This document shows positions 44,978 to 53,202 of a stretch of DNA of 64,000 nt, one piece after another (position 1 is the first letter of the stretch; each line of letters starts with the position of its first letter). The notes beneath the pieces were generated by a model. The model had not been told where the DNA came from and did no database searches. It worked only from the letters and a program-made list of their open reading frames with translations. This DNA comes from an uncultured Clostridia bacterium. GTDB lineage: Bacteria > Bacillota > Clostridia > Oscillospirales > Ruminococcaceae. A program made the translations under genes and the position numbers. The stretch is from positions 1-64,000 of the forward strand of contig CALWNQ010000002.1 in NCBI GenBank assembly GCA_944382875.1, read 5' to 3'.

Positions 44978-45006
44978 AGTATACCAGCATTTTCCGGATT
45001 TTGCAA
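44978..45006 (-). promoter_or_regulatory. SigA promoter of small membrane gene
   Basis: On minus: TTGCAA (45006-45001), a 17-bp spacer, TATACT (44983-44978). It lies between the kinase stop and the membrane gene, giving that gene separate expression. Confidence 0.7.
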
Positions 45007-45008
45007 GT

Positions 45009-46112
45009 TTATCCCACATGTTTTGGGTGGACAGGCAGTCGTACACAGAAACGGGTTGCCTCCTCATTACTCGTCACCCAGATTTCTCCGCCATGAAGCT
45101 CCACAAGCTCTTTGGCGATTGCAAGGCCAAGCCCCGCACCGCCAGTTCGGCTGGAACGTGCTTCATCCAGGCGGTAGAATTTTTGAAAAATCAGTTTTTG
45201 CTTTTGTTCCGAGATAACAGCACCATGGTTTTCAAACACCAGTACCGCAAAATTTTGATCTTCTTTCAGTTTGACAGTTATCGTGGTATTCGGATAACTG
45301 TATGTTGCCGCATTGCGGAGCAGATTATCGAAAACCCGTGCCAGCTTATCCGGATCAGCAGAGATCGTCAAGTGAGTATCCGGCAGAAATTCTGCAGATA
45401 TATTCTTTTCAGCAAGAACCGGGTAAAATTCTTCCAAAAGCTGTTGGAGCATCATATTCAGATCGAATGTTTGGTATTCCAGATGGATATTTTGCAGACT
45501 GAAACGGGTAATATCGAAAAATTCATTGATGAGATCTTCCAGCCGGCGCGCTTTATCCAGTGCGATTCCCTGATATTTCAATCGAAGCTGCTCCGAAATC
45601 TGTGGTTCATCCCGCAGGAGTGTGAGATATCCAATGATGGATGTAAGCGGTGTTTTTAGATCATGCGCTAAATAAACGACCAGATCGTTTTTCCGTTGTT
45701 CCGCTTCTTTGGCAAGTTGTTCGTTTCGCAGATTTTCGTTGCGGATGGCGTTTAGCTTATTCTCTGCGTCGGCAAACTCCGGTGGAAGCGAAATAAGGGT
45801 ATCCCCTTTTTTAAACACGCTGTCAATAGAGTCCAGAATAATCCGCAGGCTCTCTTCGGCCCGGATTTTGGCGCGTTTTTCAGAAATACGCATTACCAAC
45901 AGCGTACAGATCAGCGCAATCAGCAGCACCGGTATCAGCATAAGCAGAAAAAGTTCCTGTTTATGCCAAACCATCATATAGGGAAGGTTACTGGCTAATT
46001 CGACCAGCAAACCACCGGAAAAGAAATCGGTCAACTGAACCAGCAAAAAGAATACAATAAAAACTGCCACAAGGACAAAAATAATATTCCGGATCAGATG
46101 TTTATCCTTCAA
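45009..46112 (-). CDS. VanS-like sensor histidine kinase
   Basis: A 367-aa kinase with two membrane helices (about 9-29 and 52-74) around a very short extracellular loop of about 20 residues, a HAMP-like linker, the H-box YLAHDLKTPLTSIIGYL (His150) and N, D/F and G boxes ending with RTGGAGLGLAIAKELVELHGG. The short sensor loop is typical of intramembrane or VanS-type kinases. It overlaps the regulator gene by 11 nt. It likely phosphorylates the regulator upstream. The signal may be wall-related, inferred from the neighbouring VanY. Confidence 0.87.
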   Translation of the reverse strand: MKDKHLIRNIIFVLVAVFIVFFLLVQLTDFFSGGLLVELASNLPYMMVWHKQELFLLMLIPVLLIALICTLLVMRISEKRAKIRAEESLRIILDSIDSVFKKGDTLISLPPEFADAENKLNAIRNENLRNEQLAKEAEQRKNDLVVYLAHDLKTPLTSIIGYLTLLRDEPQISEQLRLKYQGIALDKARRLEDLINEFFDITRFSLQNIHLEYQTFDLNMMLQQLLEEFYPVLAEKNISAEFLPDTHLTISADPDKLARVFDNLLRNAATYSYPNTTITVKLKEDQNFAVLVFENHGAVISEQKQKLIFQKFYRLDEARSSRTGGAGLGLAIAKELVELHGGEIWVTSNEEATRFCVRLPVHPKHVG

Positions 46113-46788
46113 TTTTATATCCCACTCCCCAGACAGTCTTGATGAATTTCGGGTTCCGTACCGGCTCTTCCATTTTTTCCCGAATATGGCGGATGTGAAC
46201 CATCACTGTATTGTTGCTATTCAAGTATTTTTCTCCCCAAACTTTTTCGAAAATTTCTTCTGAACTGATGACTTTTCCCCTGTTTTCACAAAGCATCCAC
46301 AGAATATCAAATTCAATCGGGGTTAGGATCAGCGGCTTTTCATTAAGGGTACATTCATGCGTCCGGCGGTTGATGACCAGCCCCGAAAAATCAAGGACAT
46401 CCCGGTTATCCGATTGATTTTCATTGTAGTGCAGCGACCGGCGAAGCTGGGCTTTTACGCGTGCGACCAGCTCAAGCGGATTGAAAGGTTTTGTGACATA
46501 ATCATCTGCGCCCAACGCAAGACCGTTGATTTTGTCCATATCTTCTACCTTGGCGGTGAGCATAATCACCGGAAATGTATACCGGCTTCGGATTTTCTGA
46601 CAGAGAACAAAGCCATCCATGCCTGGCATCATTACATCCAGAACAGCTAGATCAGGAACGGAAGTTTGGATAATTTCCCAAGCTGTTTGGCCATTGTAGC
46701 AGCACTGTACCTCATATCCTTCGTTTTTGAGATATAGTTCTACCAAATCCGCTATTTCCCTCTCATCGTCCGCCACCAGTATTTTCAT
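46102..46788 (-). CDS. VanR-like response regulator (OmpR family)
   Basis: A 228-aa regulator with a receiver domain (acidic pocket D7-D8, phosphoacceptor Asp51 in LDVMMPG, MLTAKVEDMDK) and an OmpR/PhoB winged helix (about 130-226, VWGEKYLNSNNTVMVHIRHIREKM). The latter closely resembles VanR-type regulators. It sits between the VanY-like carboxypeptidase and the kinase. An 11-bp-period direct repeat upstream of vanY is a candidate binding site. Confidence 0.89.
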   Translation of the reverse strand: MKILVADDEREIADLVELYLKNEGYEVQCCYNGQTAWEIIQTSVPDLAVLDVMMPGMDGFVLCQKIRSRYTFPVIMLTAKVEDMDKINGLALGADDYVTKPFNPLELVARVKAQLRRSLHYNENQSDNRDVLDFSGLVINRRTHECTLNEKPLILTPIEFDILWMLCENRGKVISSEEIFEKVWGEKYLNSNNTVMVHIRHIREKMEEPVRNPKFIKTVWGVGYKIEG

Positions 46789-46800
46789 GCTTCCATCCCC

Positions 46801-47769
46801 TTATTTTAACGACACTGTACAGATTATTCCATCCATATTATCACCGGACAATGTATAAGAATATTCTTCCGGAACCACAATTTCCAATTCCCCCGACTCC
46901 GTTTTTTCAGGTTGCTGCCAATAAATCAGCCAGTCTCCGATTTGGTAGGGTGATTCCCATCCATAATTCCGAAGAAATTCCACATATTCTTCCAAGCAAA
47001 GATTTTCTTGTTTCATAATTTCGGCATGCGGAATTCCCACATACCGCAGATGCCACGGTTCATAATCAATCCCAGTGATTTCCGTTTTATCTGCCGGATA
47101 ACGAATAACAAACCCATATTCTGTGCAATGTTCTGTAATCCAGCTGTAGTCTCCTTCGCCATCATAGCTGCGTCCAACTCCCTCAACGAGTTGTATCAAA
47201 CCAAGATCCATCGCATAACCGGTGTGATGTTCGCTATAACCCGGCTTTGCAACCAGTGTGGAATCCGTCTTTCCGGTTTCCGCAAGATCGTCATGATACA
47301 AAATTGTCTGCTTTTCCGGGTCACGCCAGCCGCTGATTACCATCACATCGTCCAAGCCTGTTTTAGCAGAAAAATCCTCCATCATGCGATTGAACGGTTC
47401 TGCCAGTTGCTCTGCAACTAAAACATTTTTATCCTTTACCCAATAAGAATCGTTTTTAAAAGAATAAACTGATATCATCTCCGATTCTTCCGCTTGATAG
47501 GCATGCTGTTCATTTACCAGAATCAGTTCTCCACTATAAATTGCATCCGAAGAAACACGAAAAGTCTTTCCATTAATCATTCCAGATTGTTCCGGTTGCG
47601 ACGATTGTTCCGTTTCAGAAGACAAAACTTCCGGTTCGGAACAGGTATTTGGTTCTGCTGCATGCGGCCATACTGCCTGTCCAATGATGAAAATTGCTAC
47701 AAAAAACATCGCAAGAGCTGATAATGCAGCGATTACAAGATTCCATTTTACTCTTCTTCGGTAAGACAT
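46801..47769 (-). CDS. VanY-like D,D-carboxypeptidase (M15B)
   Basis: A 322-aa membrane-anchored peptidase: N-terminal helix (about 11-31), a linker rich in Ser, Glu and Gln, and a VanY domain with SEHHTGYAMD (zinc ligands His181 and Asp188) and EPWHLRYVG (His240). It would remove the terminal D-Ala from peptidoglycan precursors or stems outside the cell. The C-terminal 60 residues after the catalytic core are unassigned. It is first in a vanY-vanR-vanS-like operon. No D-Ala-D-lactate or D-serine ligase gene is nearby, so glycopeptide resistance cannot be claimed. Confidence 0.88.
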   Translation of the reverse strand: MSYRRRVKWNLVIAALSALAMFFVAIFIIGQAVWPHAAEPNTCSEPEVLSSETEQSSQPEQSGMINGKTFRVSSDAIYSGELILVNEQHAYQAEESEMISVYSFKNDSYWVKDKNVLVAEQLAEPFNRMMEDFSAKTGLDDVMVISGWRDPEKQTILYHDDLAETGKTDSTLVAKPGYSEHHTGYAMDLGLIQLVEGVGRSYDGEGDYSWITEHCTEYGFVIRYPADKTEITGIDYEPWHLRYVGIPHAEIMKQENLCLEEYVEFLRNYGWESPYQIGDWLIYWQQPEKTESGELEIVVPEEYSYTLSGDNMDGIICTVSLK

Positions 47770-47813
47770 ATTTCAACGTCACCCTTCTTCCATATAAATG
47801 TTTTCATGATTTT

Positions 47814-47878
47814 ATTATACAGGATTCTTGTAGGAGGTTTCTTGCAGCCGGTTTATGGTTTTCTTAACATTTTCTTAA
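47814..47878 (-). promoter_or_regulatory. vanY promoter region with direct repeats
   Basis: On minus a TATAAT (47819-47814) lies about 45 nt before vanY, with no good -35 box. Upstream, TTAAGAAAA occurs twice (47878-47870 and 47867-47859) with an 11-bp period, the layout of OmpR-family regulator sites and of activated promoters with weak -35 elements. Confidence 0.55.
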
Positions 47879-47882
47879 TTTA

Positions 47883-48140
47883 TTAATAGGTTTTGTCGAA
47901 AAAGTCGGTTAGCTCGTCGACTTTGGAAACATCACCCTGTTCGACTGCCTCCCGTACGCAAGCCATCAAATGTGCACGAAGCACCTCTTTGTTCGCTCGC
48001 CGCAATACTGCGTCAACCGAAAGAAGTTGATTAGAAATATCTAAACAATAGCGGTCATCTTCAATCATTTTTAAAATGCCATCAATCTGTCCCCGTGCTG
48101 TTTTTAGCAGTCGGGCAATCTGTGCTTTATCTGCCTTCAT
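47883..48140 (-). CDS. csoR: CsoR family copper-sensing repressor
   Basis: An 85-aa all-helical repressor with the Cu(I) site residues Cys32, His57 and Cys61 (RYCLDI and AHLMACV). When it binds copper it should release the copA operon. It follows copA by 11 bp, so repressor and pump are made together. Size and metal residues match CsoR better than the formaldehyde sensor FrmR. Confidence 0.9.
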   Translation of the reverse strand: MKADKAQIARLLKTARGQIDGILKMIEDDRYCLDISNQLLSVDAVLRRANKEVLRAHLMACVREAVEQGDVSKVDELTDFFDKTY

Positions 48141-48151
48141 ATAAATCCTCC

Positions 48152-50683
48152 TTATTGGATATTAGTTACCTCATAACCAGCGGCTTCGATTGCTTGTTTG
48201 AGTTGTTCATCTGAAACCTGTGTGCAAAATCGTACGATTGCCTGTTTATCCGTAAGAGAAACTTCTGCCTTTACGCCGTCAATTTGTTCCAATGCTTCGG
48301 TGACATGTGCAACACAATGTTCGCACATCATCCCTTCTACACCAATTTTTTTAATGGTTTCTTTTGGTTCCGGCGGGATTAACATTTGCTCTGCGTCTTT
48401 TTCCTGCGGTGCATTTGCCGGACAGGCGGACGGCAGCGGTTTAAAAAGCTTTAAGCGCAGTGCATTTGTCACAACAAAAATGGAGCTTAGGCTCATGGCA
48501 GCTGCCCCGAACATGGGATTGAGTTTGAGTGCAAACGGCAGGAAGAACACCCCCGCAGCAAGAGGGATGCCAAGGCAGTTGTAACAGAGTGCCCAGAACA
48601 GATTTTGGCGAATGTTCCGGATAACGGCACGGCTTAGACGAATTGCAGTCACAACATCCCGTAGATCTCCATGCATCAGCACAATGTCTGCTGATTCTAT
48701 CGCAACATCGGTGCCGGTTCCGATCGCGATCCCTACATCTGCACGGGCAAGTGCAGGCGCATCATTAATGCCATCCCCAACCATGATAACCTTTTTGCCC
48801 TGCTGCTGTAAGCGGCGCACTTCTTCTTCTTTCTGGTCCGGCATAACTTGTGCGGCGGCTGTTTCAATTCCAGCTTTTTTGCGGATTGCTTCCGCCGTTT
48901 TGCTACTGTCGCCGGTTAGCATCATCACATGCAACCCCAGGTCATGTAGCTGCTGCACTGCTTCGGCACTAGTAGGTTTGATGGTATCTGCCGCAGCAAT
49001 CAGCCCAAGTACCTTCTGTGTATCTGCAAAATAGAGCACAGTTTTTCCTTCTTCTTCCAGCTTATCGGCTATTTTGGAAACATCACCGACTGATATACCA
49101 TTTTCCTGTAGAAAAATAAGGTTCCCGGCGATATAACTGGTTCCACTTTGAGCAGTTCGTATTCCACGTCCCGGAATTGATTGCAGGGAATCCATTTCAT
49201 CGGGCAAAATACCACGCATTTTTGCCTCCTGCATCACTGCTTGACCGAGAGGATGTTCAGATTTCTGCTCCATACCAGCAGCAAACTGAAGAAGCGATTC
49301 TTCACTCTGTCCTGCAAGCGGAATAATATCAGTAATCCGCAGCTTCCCTTCGGTGACAGTACCGGTTTTGTCTAATACAACCGTATCTGCCATATGTGCC
49401 GTTTCAAGTGCTTCTCCCGACTTAATCAGGATCCCATTTTCGGCTCCTTTTCCTGTTCCCACCATAATCGCGGTAGGGGTAGCAAGCCCAAGTGCGCACG
49501 GGCAGGACACTACCAGAACAGCAATTCCAATCGAAAGGGAAAACGCCAATCCATATCCAGCCACAAGCCATATAAGTGTTGCGACAACCGCGATCGCGAT
49601 GACGATTGGAACAAACACACCACTAACACGGTCAGCGAGCCGCGCAATTGGTGCTTTGGATGCACCTGCTTCTTCAACCAGACGAATGATCTGTGCCAGT
49701 GCGGTATCTTCTCCCACTTTTTCTGCCCGGATTTTGAGAAATCCGTTATTGTTGACCGAAGCGCCAGTTACACGGTCACCTGGCATTTTTTCTACTGGGA
49801 TGCTCTCACCGGTAAGCGCAGACTCATCAACAGAAGAGTTTCCTTCCAATACAATTCCATCAACCGGAACACGCTGTCCGGGGCGGATATGCAGGGTATC
49901 CCCTTTCATTACATCTTCCGACGGGATTTCCAACACTTCTCCGTCCCGTTCCACAAAAGCGGTTTTCGGAGCAAGTGCGATCAGTTTCGTGATCGCATCC
50001 GAAGTTTTTCCCTTGGAGCGAGCTTCCAGGTATTTCCCCACCGAAATTAAGGTCAGAATCATACCTGCCGTTTCGAAATACAGATCCATCATATACTGAT
50101 GTACTAAATCTGTATCACCGTGCCCCAGTCCCCAGCCAATTTGGTAGATAGCCCAGATCCCATAGATCACTGCGGCAGAGGAACCAATCGCAATCAAAGA
50201 ATCCATATTAGGGGCACGGTGCCAAAGTGCGCGGAATCCCCCCGTAAAGTAATGGTGGTTAATTATCAAAATAGGCAAGCATAGTAGAAAAAGGGTAAAC
50301 GCAAAAATCATTGCATTTTCTGTTCCTGTGAAAAGGGAAGGCAGCGGCCAGTCCATCATATGGCCCATCGACAAATAAAATAACGGAAGTATAAAAACAA
50401 CGGACCAGATCAAGCGTTTCCGCATGCCAATGGTTTCATCCGTTTTTTCTTCACTTTTTTTTATTTTTTCAGCATTTGGAAGCATTGCGCCATATCCCGC
50501 TTGTTGGACAGCTTGGATAATCTGTTCCGGTTTTAACGCAATCTCATCATATTCTACTACCATGCTGTTGGTAAGTAGGCTTACTGACACATTTTGCACA
50601 CCGGCAAGATGCTTTACAGCCTTTTCTACATGAGATGAACAGGATGCACAGGACATCCCGGTAACTTGAAATTTTTGTTTCAC
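48152..50683 (-). CDS. copA: Copper-exporting P1B-type ATPase CopA
   Basis: An 843-aa P-type ATPase: N-terminal HMA domain with GMSCASC (C12, C15), eight membrane helices with the CPC copper motif, DKTGT phosphorylation site, the HP locus (SEHPLG), [10 protein letters not shown], and a second HMA domain at the extreme C-terminus with GMMCEHC. The C-terminal HMA resembles a CopZ chaperone joined to the pump. The start is GTG 50683 with GGAGG 7 nt upstream. It is driven by a consensus promoter with a dyad over the -10 and cotranscribed with csoR. Confidence 0.94.
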   Translation of the reverse strand: MKQKFQVTGMSCASCSSHVEKAVKHLAGVQNVSVSLLTNSMVVEYDEIALKPEQIIQAVQQAGYGAMLPNAEKIKKSEEKTDETIGMRKRLIWSVVFILPLFYLSMGHMMDWPLPSLFTGTENAMIFAFTLFLLCLPILIINHHYFTGGFRALWHRAPNMDSLIAIGSSAAVIYGIWAIYQIGWGLGHGDTDLVHQYMMDLYFETAGMILTLISVGKYLEARSKGKTSDAITKLIALAPKTAFVERDGEVLEIPSEDVMKGDTLHIRPGQRVPVDGIVLEGNSSVDESALTGESIPVEKMPGDRVTGASVNNNGFLKIRAEKVGEDTALAQIIRLVEEAGASKAPIARLADRVSGVFVPIVIAIAVVATLIWLVAGYGLAFSLSIGIAVLVVSCPCALGLATPTAIMVGTGKGAENGILIKSGEALETAHMADTVVLDKTGTVTEGKLRITDIIPLAGQSEESLLQFAAGMEQKSEHPLGQAVMQEAKMRGILPDEMDSLQSIPGRGIRTAQSGTSYIAGNLIFLQENGISVGDVSKIADKLEEEGKTVLYFADTQKVLGLIAAADTIKPTSAEAVQQLHDLGLHVMMLTGDSSKTAEAIRKKAGIETAAAQVMPDQKEEEVRRLQQQGKKVIMVGDGINDAPALARADVGIAIGTGTDVAIESADIVLMHGDLRDVVTAIRLSRAVIRNIRQNLFWALCYNCLGIPLAAGVFFLPFALKLNPMFGAAAMSLSSIFVVTNALRLKLFKPLPSACPANAPQEKDAEQMLIPPEPKETIKKIGVEGMMCEHCVAHVTEALEQIDGVKAEVSLTDKQAIVRFCTQVSDEQLKQAIEAAGYEVTNIQ

Positions 50684-50697
50684 TCCAATCCCTCCTT

Positions 50698-50753
50698 ATG
50701 GATGAGTATATTATACAATGCTACTCCATTTTTGTCAACCCCCCACTCCCCCC
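50698..50753 (-). promoter_or_regulatory. copA promoter and candidate CsoR operator
   Basis: On minus: perfect TTGACA (50738-50733), a 17-bp spacer, perfect TATAAT (50715-50710). GAGTA/TACTC arms (within 50698-50729) bracket the -10 box. Upstream of the -35 are two runs of six G (minus strand, 50753-50748 and 50744-50739). CsoR sites usually contain G-tracts, so either element could be the operator. Confidence 0.7.
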
Positions 50754-50796
50754 TCCGGTTAAAAAGTTATAACAGTCTATTTTGTATAAAACTGGA

Positions 50797-50825
50797 TTGA
50801 CAGGTTAGAGATTTTGCAGTAAAAT
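50797..50825 (+). promoter_or_regulatory. SigA promoter of sulfatase operon
   Basis: TTGACA (50797-50802), a 17-bp spacer, TAAAAT (50820-50825). Downstream, TTCTTGCA is repeated with an 11-bp period at 50835-50842 and 50846-50853. Confidence 0.8.
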
Positions 50826-50879
50826 AAAAGTGAATTCTTGCAGTTTTCTTGCAAATAACAATCGGAAAAGAGTGATATT

Positions 50880-52343
50880 ATGAAAATATTGATGTTGGAT
50901 TTGGATACCCTTCGTCCCGATCATATGGGATGTTATGGTTATATCCGGAATACCACTCCGGTTTTGGATCGCATAGCGGAAGAAGGCGCGCGTTTCACTC
51001 ATTATCATTGCTCGGACGCTCCCTGTCTTCCCTCCCGGGCAGCACTTTGTTCCGGCCGGTTCGGTTATCATAACGGCGCAGTGGGACATGGCGGAGAACC
51101 CGCGGATATGTATCTGACAGGAATTTCACGTGGTTTTCAAGATCCAAAGGACTTTCACAATTTTTTCCATCTTTTCCGTAAAGCCGGAATGTATACCGCT
51201 TCGATCAGCCCATTTGCGGAACGGCATTCTTCCCATTGGTTTACAGCCGGTTTCAACGAAGTATATAACACCGGACGCTGCGGTGGAGAATCAGCGGAAG
51301 AAATTCTCCCAGTTGCCCTTGATTGGGTAAAACGCAACGCTGCTTCCCGAGAAAACTGGTTTTTACATATCAATTTCTGGGATGCACACACCCCGTACCG
51401 TGCGCCAGCTGAGTTCGGCAACCCTTTTGAGGATGAGCCGATCCCGGATTGGATTACCGATGATGTTTTGGCATACCACGACCATTTGACCGGGCCGCAT
51501 GGCGCAATGGAAATTATGATGTACAACGATCAGGAAAATCCTGCATGGCCGCGTCATCCCGGTAAAGTTACTGATCGGGAGAGCCTACGCAAATTCTTTG
51601 ACGGTTATGACTGTGGTGTTCGATATATGGATACAATGATCGGTAAACTGCTGGATGCTCTGCGTGAGGAAGGGGTTTATGATGATCTTGCGATCATTGT
51701 AACAGCCGACCATGGCGAAAACCTGGGAGAGCTGGGCCTTTATGGAGAACATGCAACAGCTGACGAAATTACAACCCGGATCCCAATGCTGATTAAGTGG
51801 CCGGGAGTAAAACCGGGAACTGTGATGGATGGTTTCCATTACAATTTGGATCTTGTGCCGACAATGGCGGATCTCTTGAAACTGCCAAATTACGACAAGT
51901 GGGATGGGGAAAGTTATGCCGATGCCCTTCTGTCCGGTAAAGACAAGGGACGGGATTATTTGGTTGTGTCCCAGTGCGCTCATGTCTGTCAGCGTTCAGT
52001 CCGTTTTGAAGATTACCTATATATTCGCACTTATCATGATGGTTATCATCTTTGGAATGATGAAATGCTTTTTGACTTAAAAGAAGATCCGCATGAACAG
52101 CATGATATTGCGGCAGATCATCCGGAACTTTGTGGAAGGGCATGTCGCTGTTTGGTTGAATGGGAACAGCAGATGAAGCTGACTTCCGATACCAATGTGG
52201 ATCCTTTGATGACAGTTCTGCGGGAAGGCGGTCCGTTCCATGCGAAAGAAGGCGATTTACCTGCTTACTGCCGGAGATTGGAGGCTACCGGTCGTGCTGA
52301 CGGCGCTAAGGCGCTGCGTGAAAAATATCCGGAAAAGTTTTAG
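50880..52343 (+). CDS. Sulfatase (cysteine-type)
   Basis: A 487-aa alkaline-phosphatase-fold sulfatase with the metal aspartates in LDLDTLRPDHMGCYGY (D7, D9), the formylglycine motif CLPSR (Cys49) and the metal-binding VTADHGENLGE. There is no signal peptide, so the substrate is cytoplasmic or taken up first. A maturation enzyme (anSME type) is needed for Cys49 and is not in this window. It may act on sulfated sugars or mucin fragments. An amidohydrolase gene follows by 18 bp, so the pair is likely one operon. Confidence 0.88.
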   Translation: MKILMLDLDTLRPDHMGCYGYIRNTTPVLDRIAEEGARFTHYHCSDAPCLPSRAALCSGRFGYHNGAVGHGGEPADMYLTGISRGFQDPKDFHNFFHLFRKAGMYTASISPFAERHSSHWFTAGFNEVYNTGRCGGESAEEILPVALDWVKRNAASRENWFLHINFWDAHTPYRAPAEFGNPFEDEPIPDWITDDVLAYHDHLTGPHGAMEIMMYNDQENPAWPRHPGKVTDRESLRKFFDGYDCGVRYMDTMIGKLLDALREEGVYDDLAIIVTADHGENLGELGLYGEHATADEITTRIPMLIKWPGVKPGTVMDGFHYNLDLVPTMADLLKLPNYDKWDGESYADALLSGKDKGRDYLVVSQCAHVCQRSVRFEDYLYIRTYHDGYHLWNDEMLFDLKEDPHEQHDIAADHPELCGRACRCLVEWEQQMKLTSDTNVDPLMTVLREGGPFHAKEGDLPAYCRRLEATGRADGAKALREKYPEKF

Positions 52344-52361
52344 AATACAGAGGTACAAATC

Positions 52362-53156
52362 ATGCTGATCGATTTTCACACACATTGCTTTCCGGATAAA
52401 CTGGCAGAAAGAGCGATTGAGCGCTTGTATGGAATCGCTCATATTGCTCCTTGTACAGACGGAACCTTTGGGGATTTATTAAGTAAACTGGATGATTGGG
52501 GCGTGGATATAGCAGTCTGCCTTCATATTGCTACTGCACCGAAACAACAGCACAATGTCAATGCGTTTGCACTTTCCATCAACGACAAAAAAAGAATTTT
52601 TTCATTCGGCTCTGTTCATGCAGAGAATGCGGATGCTCCTCAAGAAGTTTTTCACCTTTATGAAGCCGGCTTAACGGGAATTAAGCTACATCCAGATTAT
52701 CAAGGAATTGATATTTTGGATCATCGGATGTTCCCAATTTATGATGCCTGCTCCGAACTGGGAATGCTTTGTGTTTTTCACAGCGGCTGGGATCCGGTTT
52801 CACCGGATAAAACCCGAGCAACCCCTGAACAGATTTTGCGAATCAGTAAACTTTTTCCCCATTTTCGTATGGTTTTGGGACATTTAGGCGGAATGAAAAT
52901 GTGGGATGATGTTGAAGAATTGTTATGCGGACGAAATATTTTGATGGATACGGCTTATACTTACGGAAATATTTCACCGGAACAGATGACTCGAATTATC
53001 CAGAAAAATGGGGCGGAAAATATCTTGTTTGGAAGTGATTGTCCATGGCAGAGTAGCCGTGATACGGCAAATTTTGTGGACAGTCTGCCACTTTCTTCAG
53101 AAGAAAAGGACAAGATCTTTTATAAAAATGCAATGGAATTGCTGCATATGGCATAA
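52362..53156 (+). CDS. Amidohydrolase family protein
   Basis: A 264-aa TIM-barrel metal hydrolase with the N-terminal metal site DFHTHCFP (H6, H8), FHSGWDP, LGHLGGM and a late GSDCPW, resembling the ACMSD/amidohydrolase-2 group. Probably a decarboxylase or hydrolase of a small carbonyl compound. It follows the sulfatase gene on the same transcript. The stop codon lies inside a long palindromic terminator. Confidence 0.84.
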   Translation: MLIDFHTHCFPDKLAERAIERLYGIAHIAPCTDGTFGDLLSKLDDWGVDIAVCLHIATAPKQQHNVNAFALSINDKKRIFSFGSVHAENADAPQEVFHLYEAGLTGIKLHPDYQGIDILDHRMFPIYDACSELGMLCVFHSGWDPVSPDKTRATPEQILRISKLFPHFRMVLGHLGGMKMWDDVEELLCGRNILMDTAYTYGNISPEQMTRIIQKNGAENILFGSDCPWQSSRDTANFVDSLPLSSEEKDKIFYKNAMELLHMA

Positions 53157-53202
53157 TATCAAAAAACAGGATACATTAACGTATCCTGTTTTTTGATATT
53201 AT
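53153..53202. terminator. Perfect 22-bp palindromic bidirectional terminator
   Basis: Arms 53153-53174 and 53181-53202 are perfect complements with a 6-nt loop (ATTAAC), including A6 and T6 tracts. It overlaps the stop codons of the amidohydrolase (TAA) and of glpK (TAA on minus), so one element ends both convergent genes. Confidence 0.92.

Noticed and set aside
44476..47769. Glycopeptide resistance operon
   Set aside because: Only vanY-, vanR- and vanS-like genes are present. The ligase and precursor-synthesis genes that define resistance are absent from the window.
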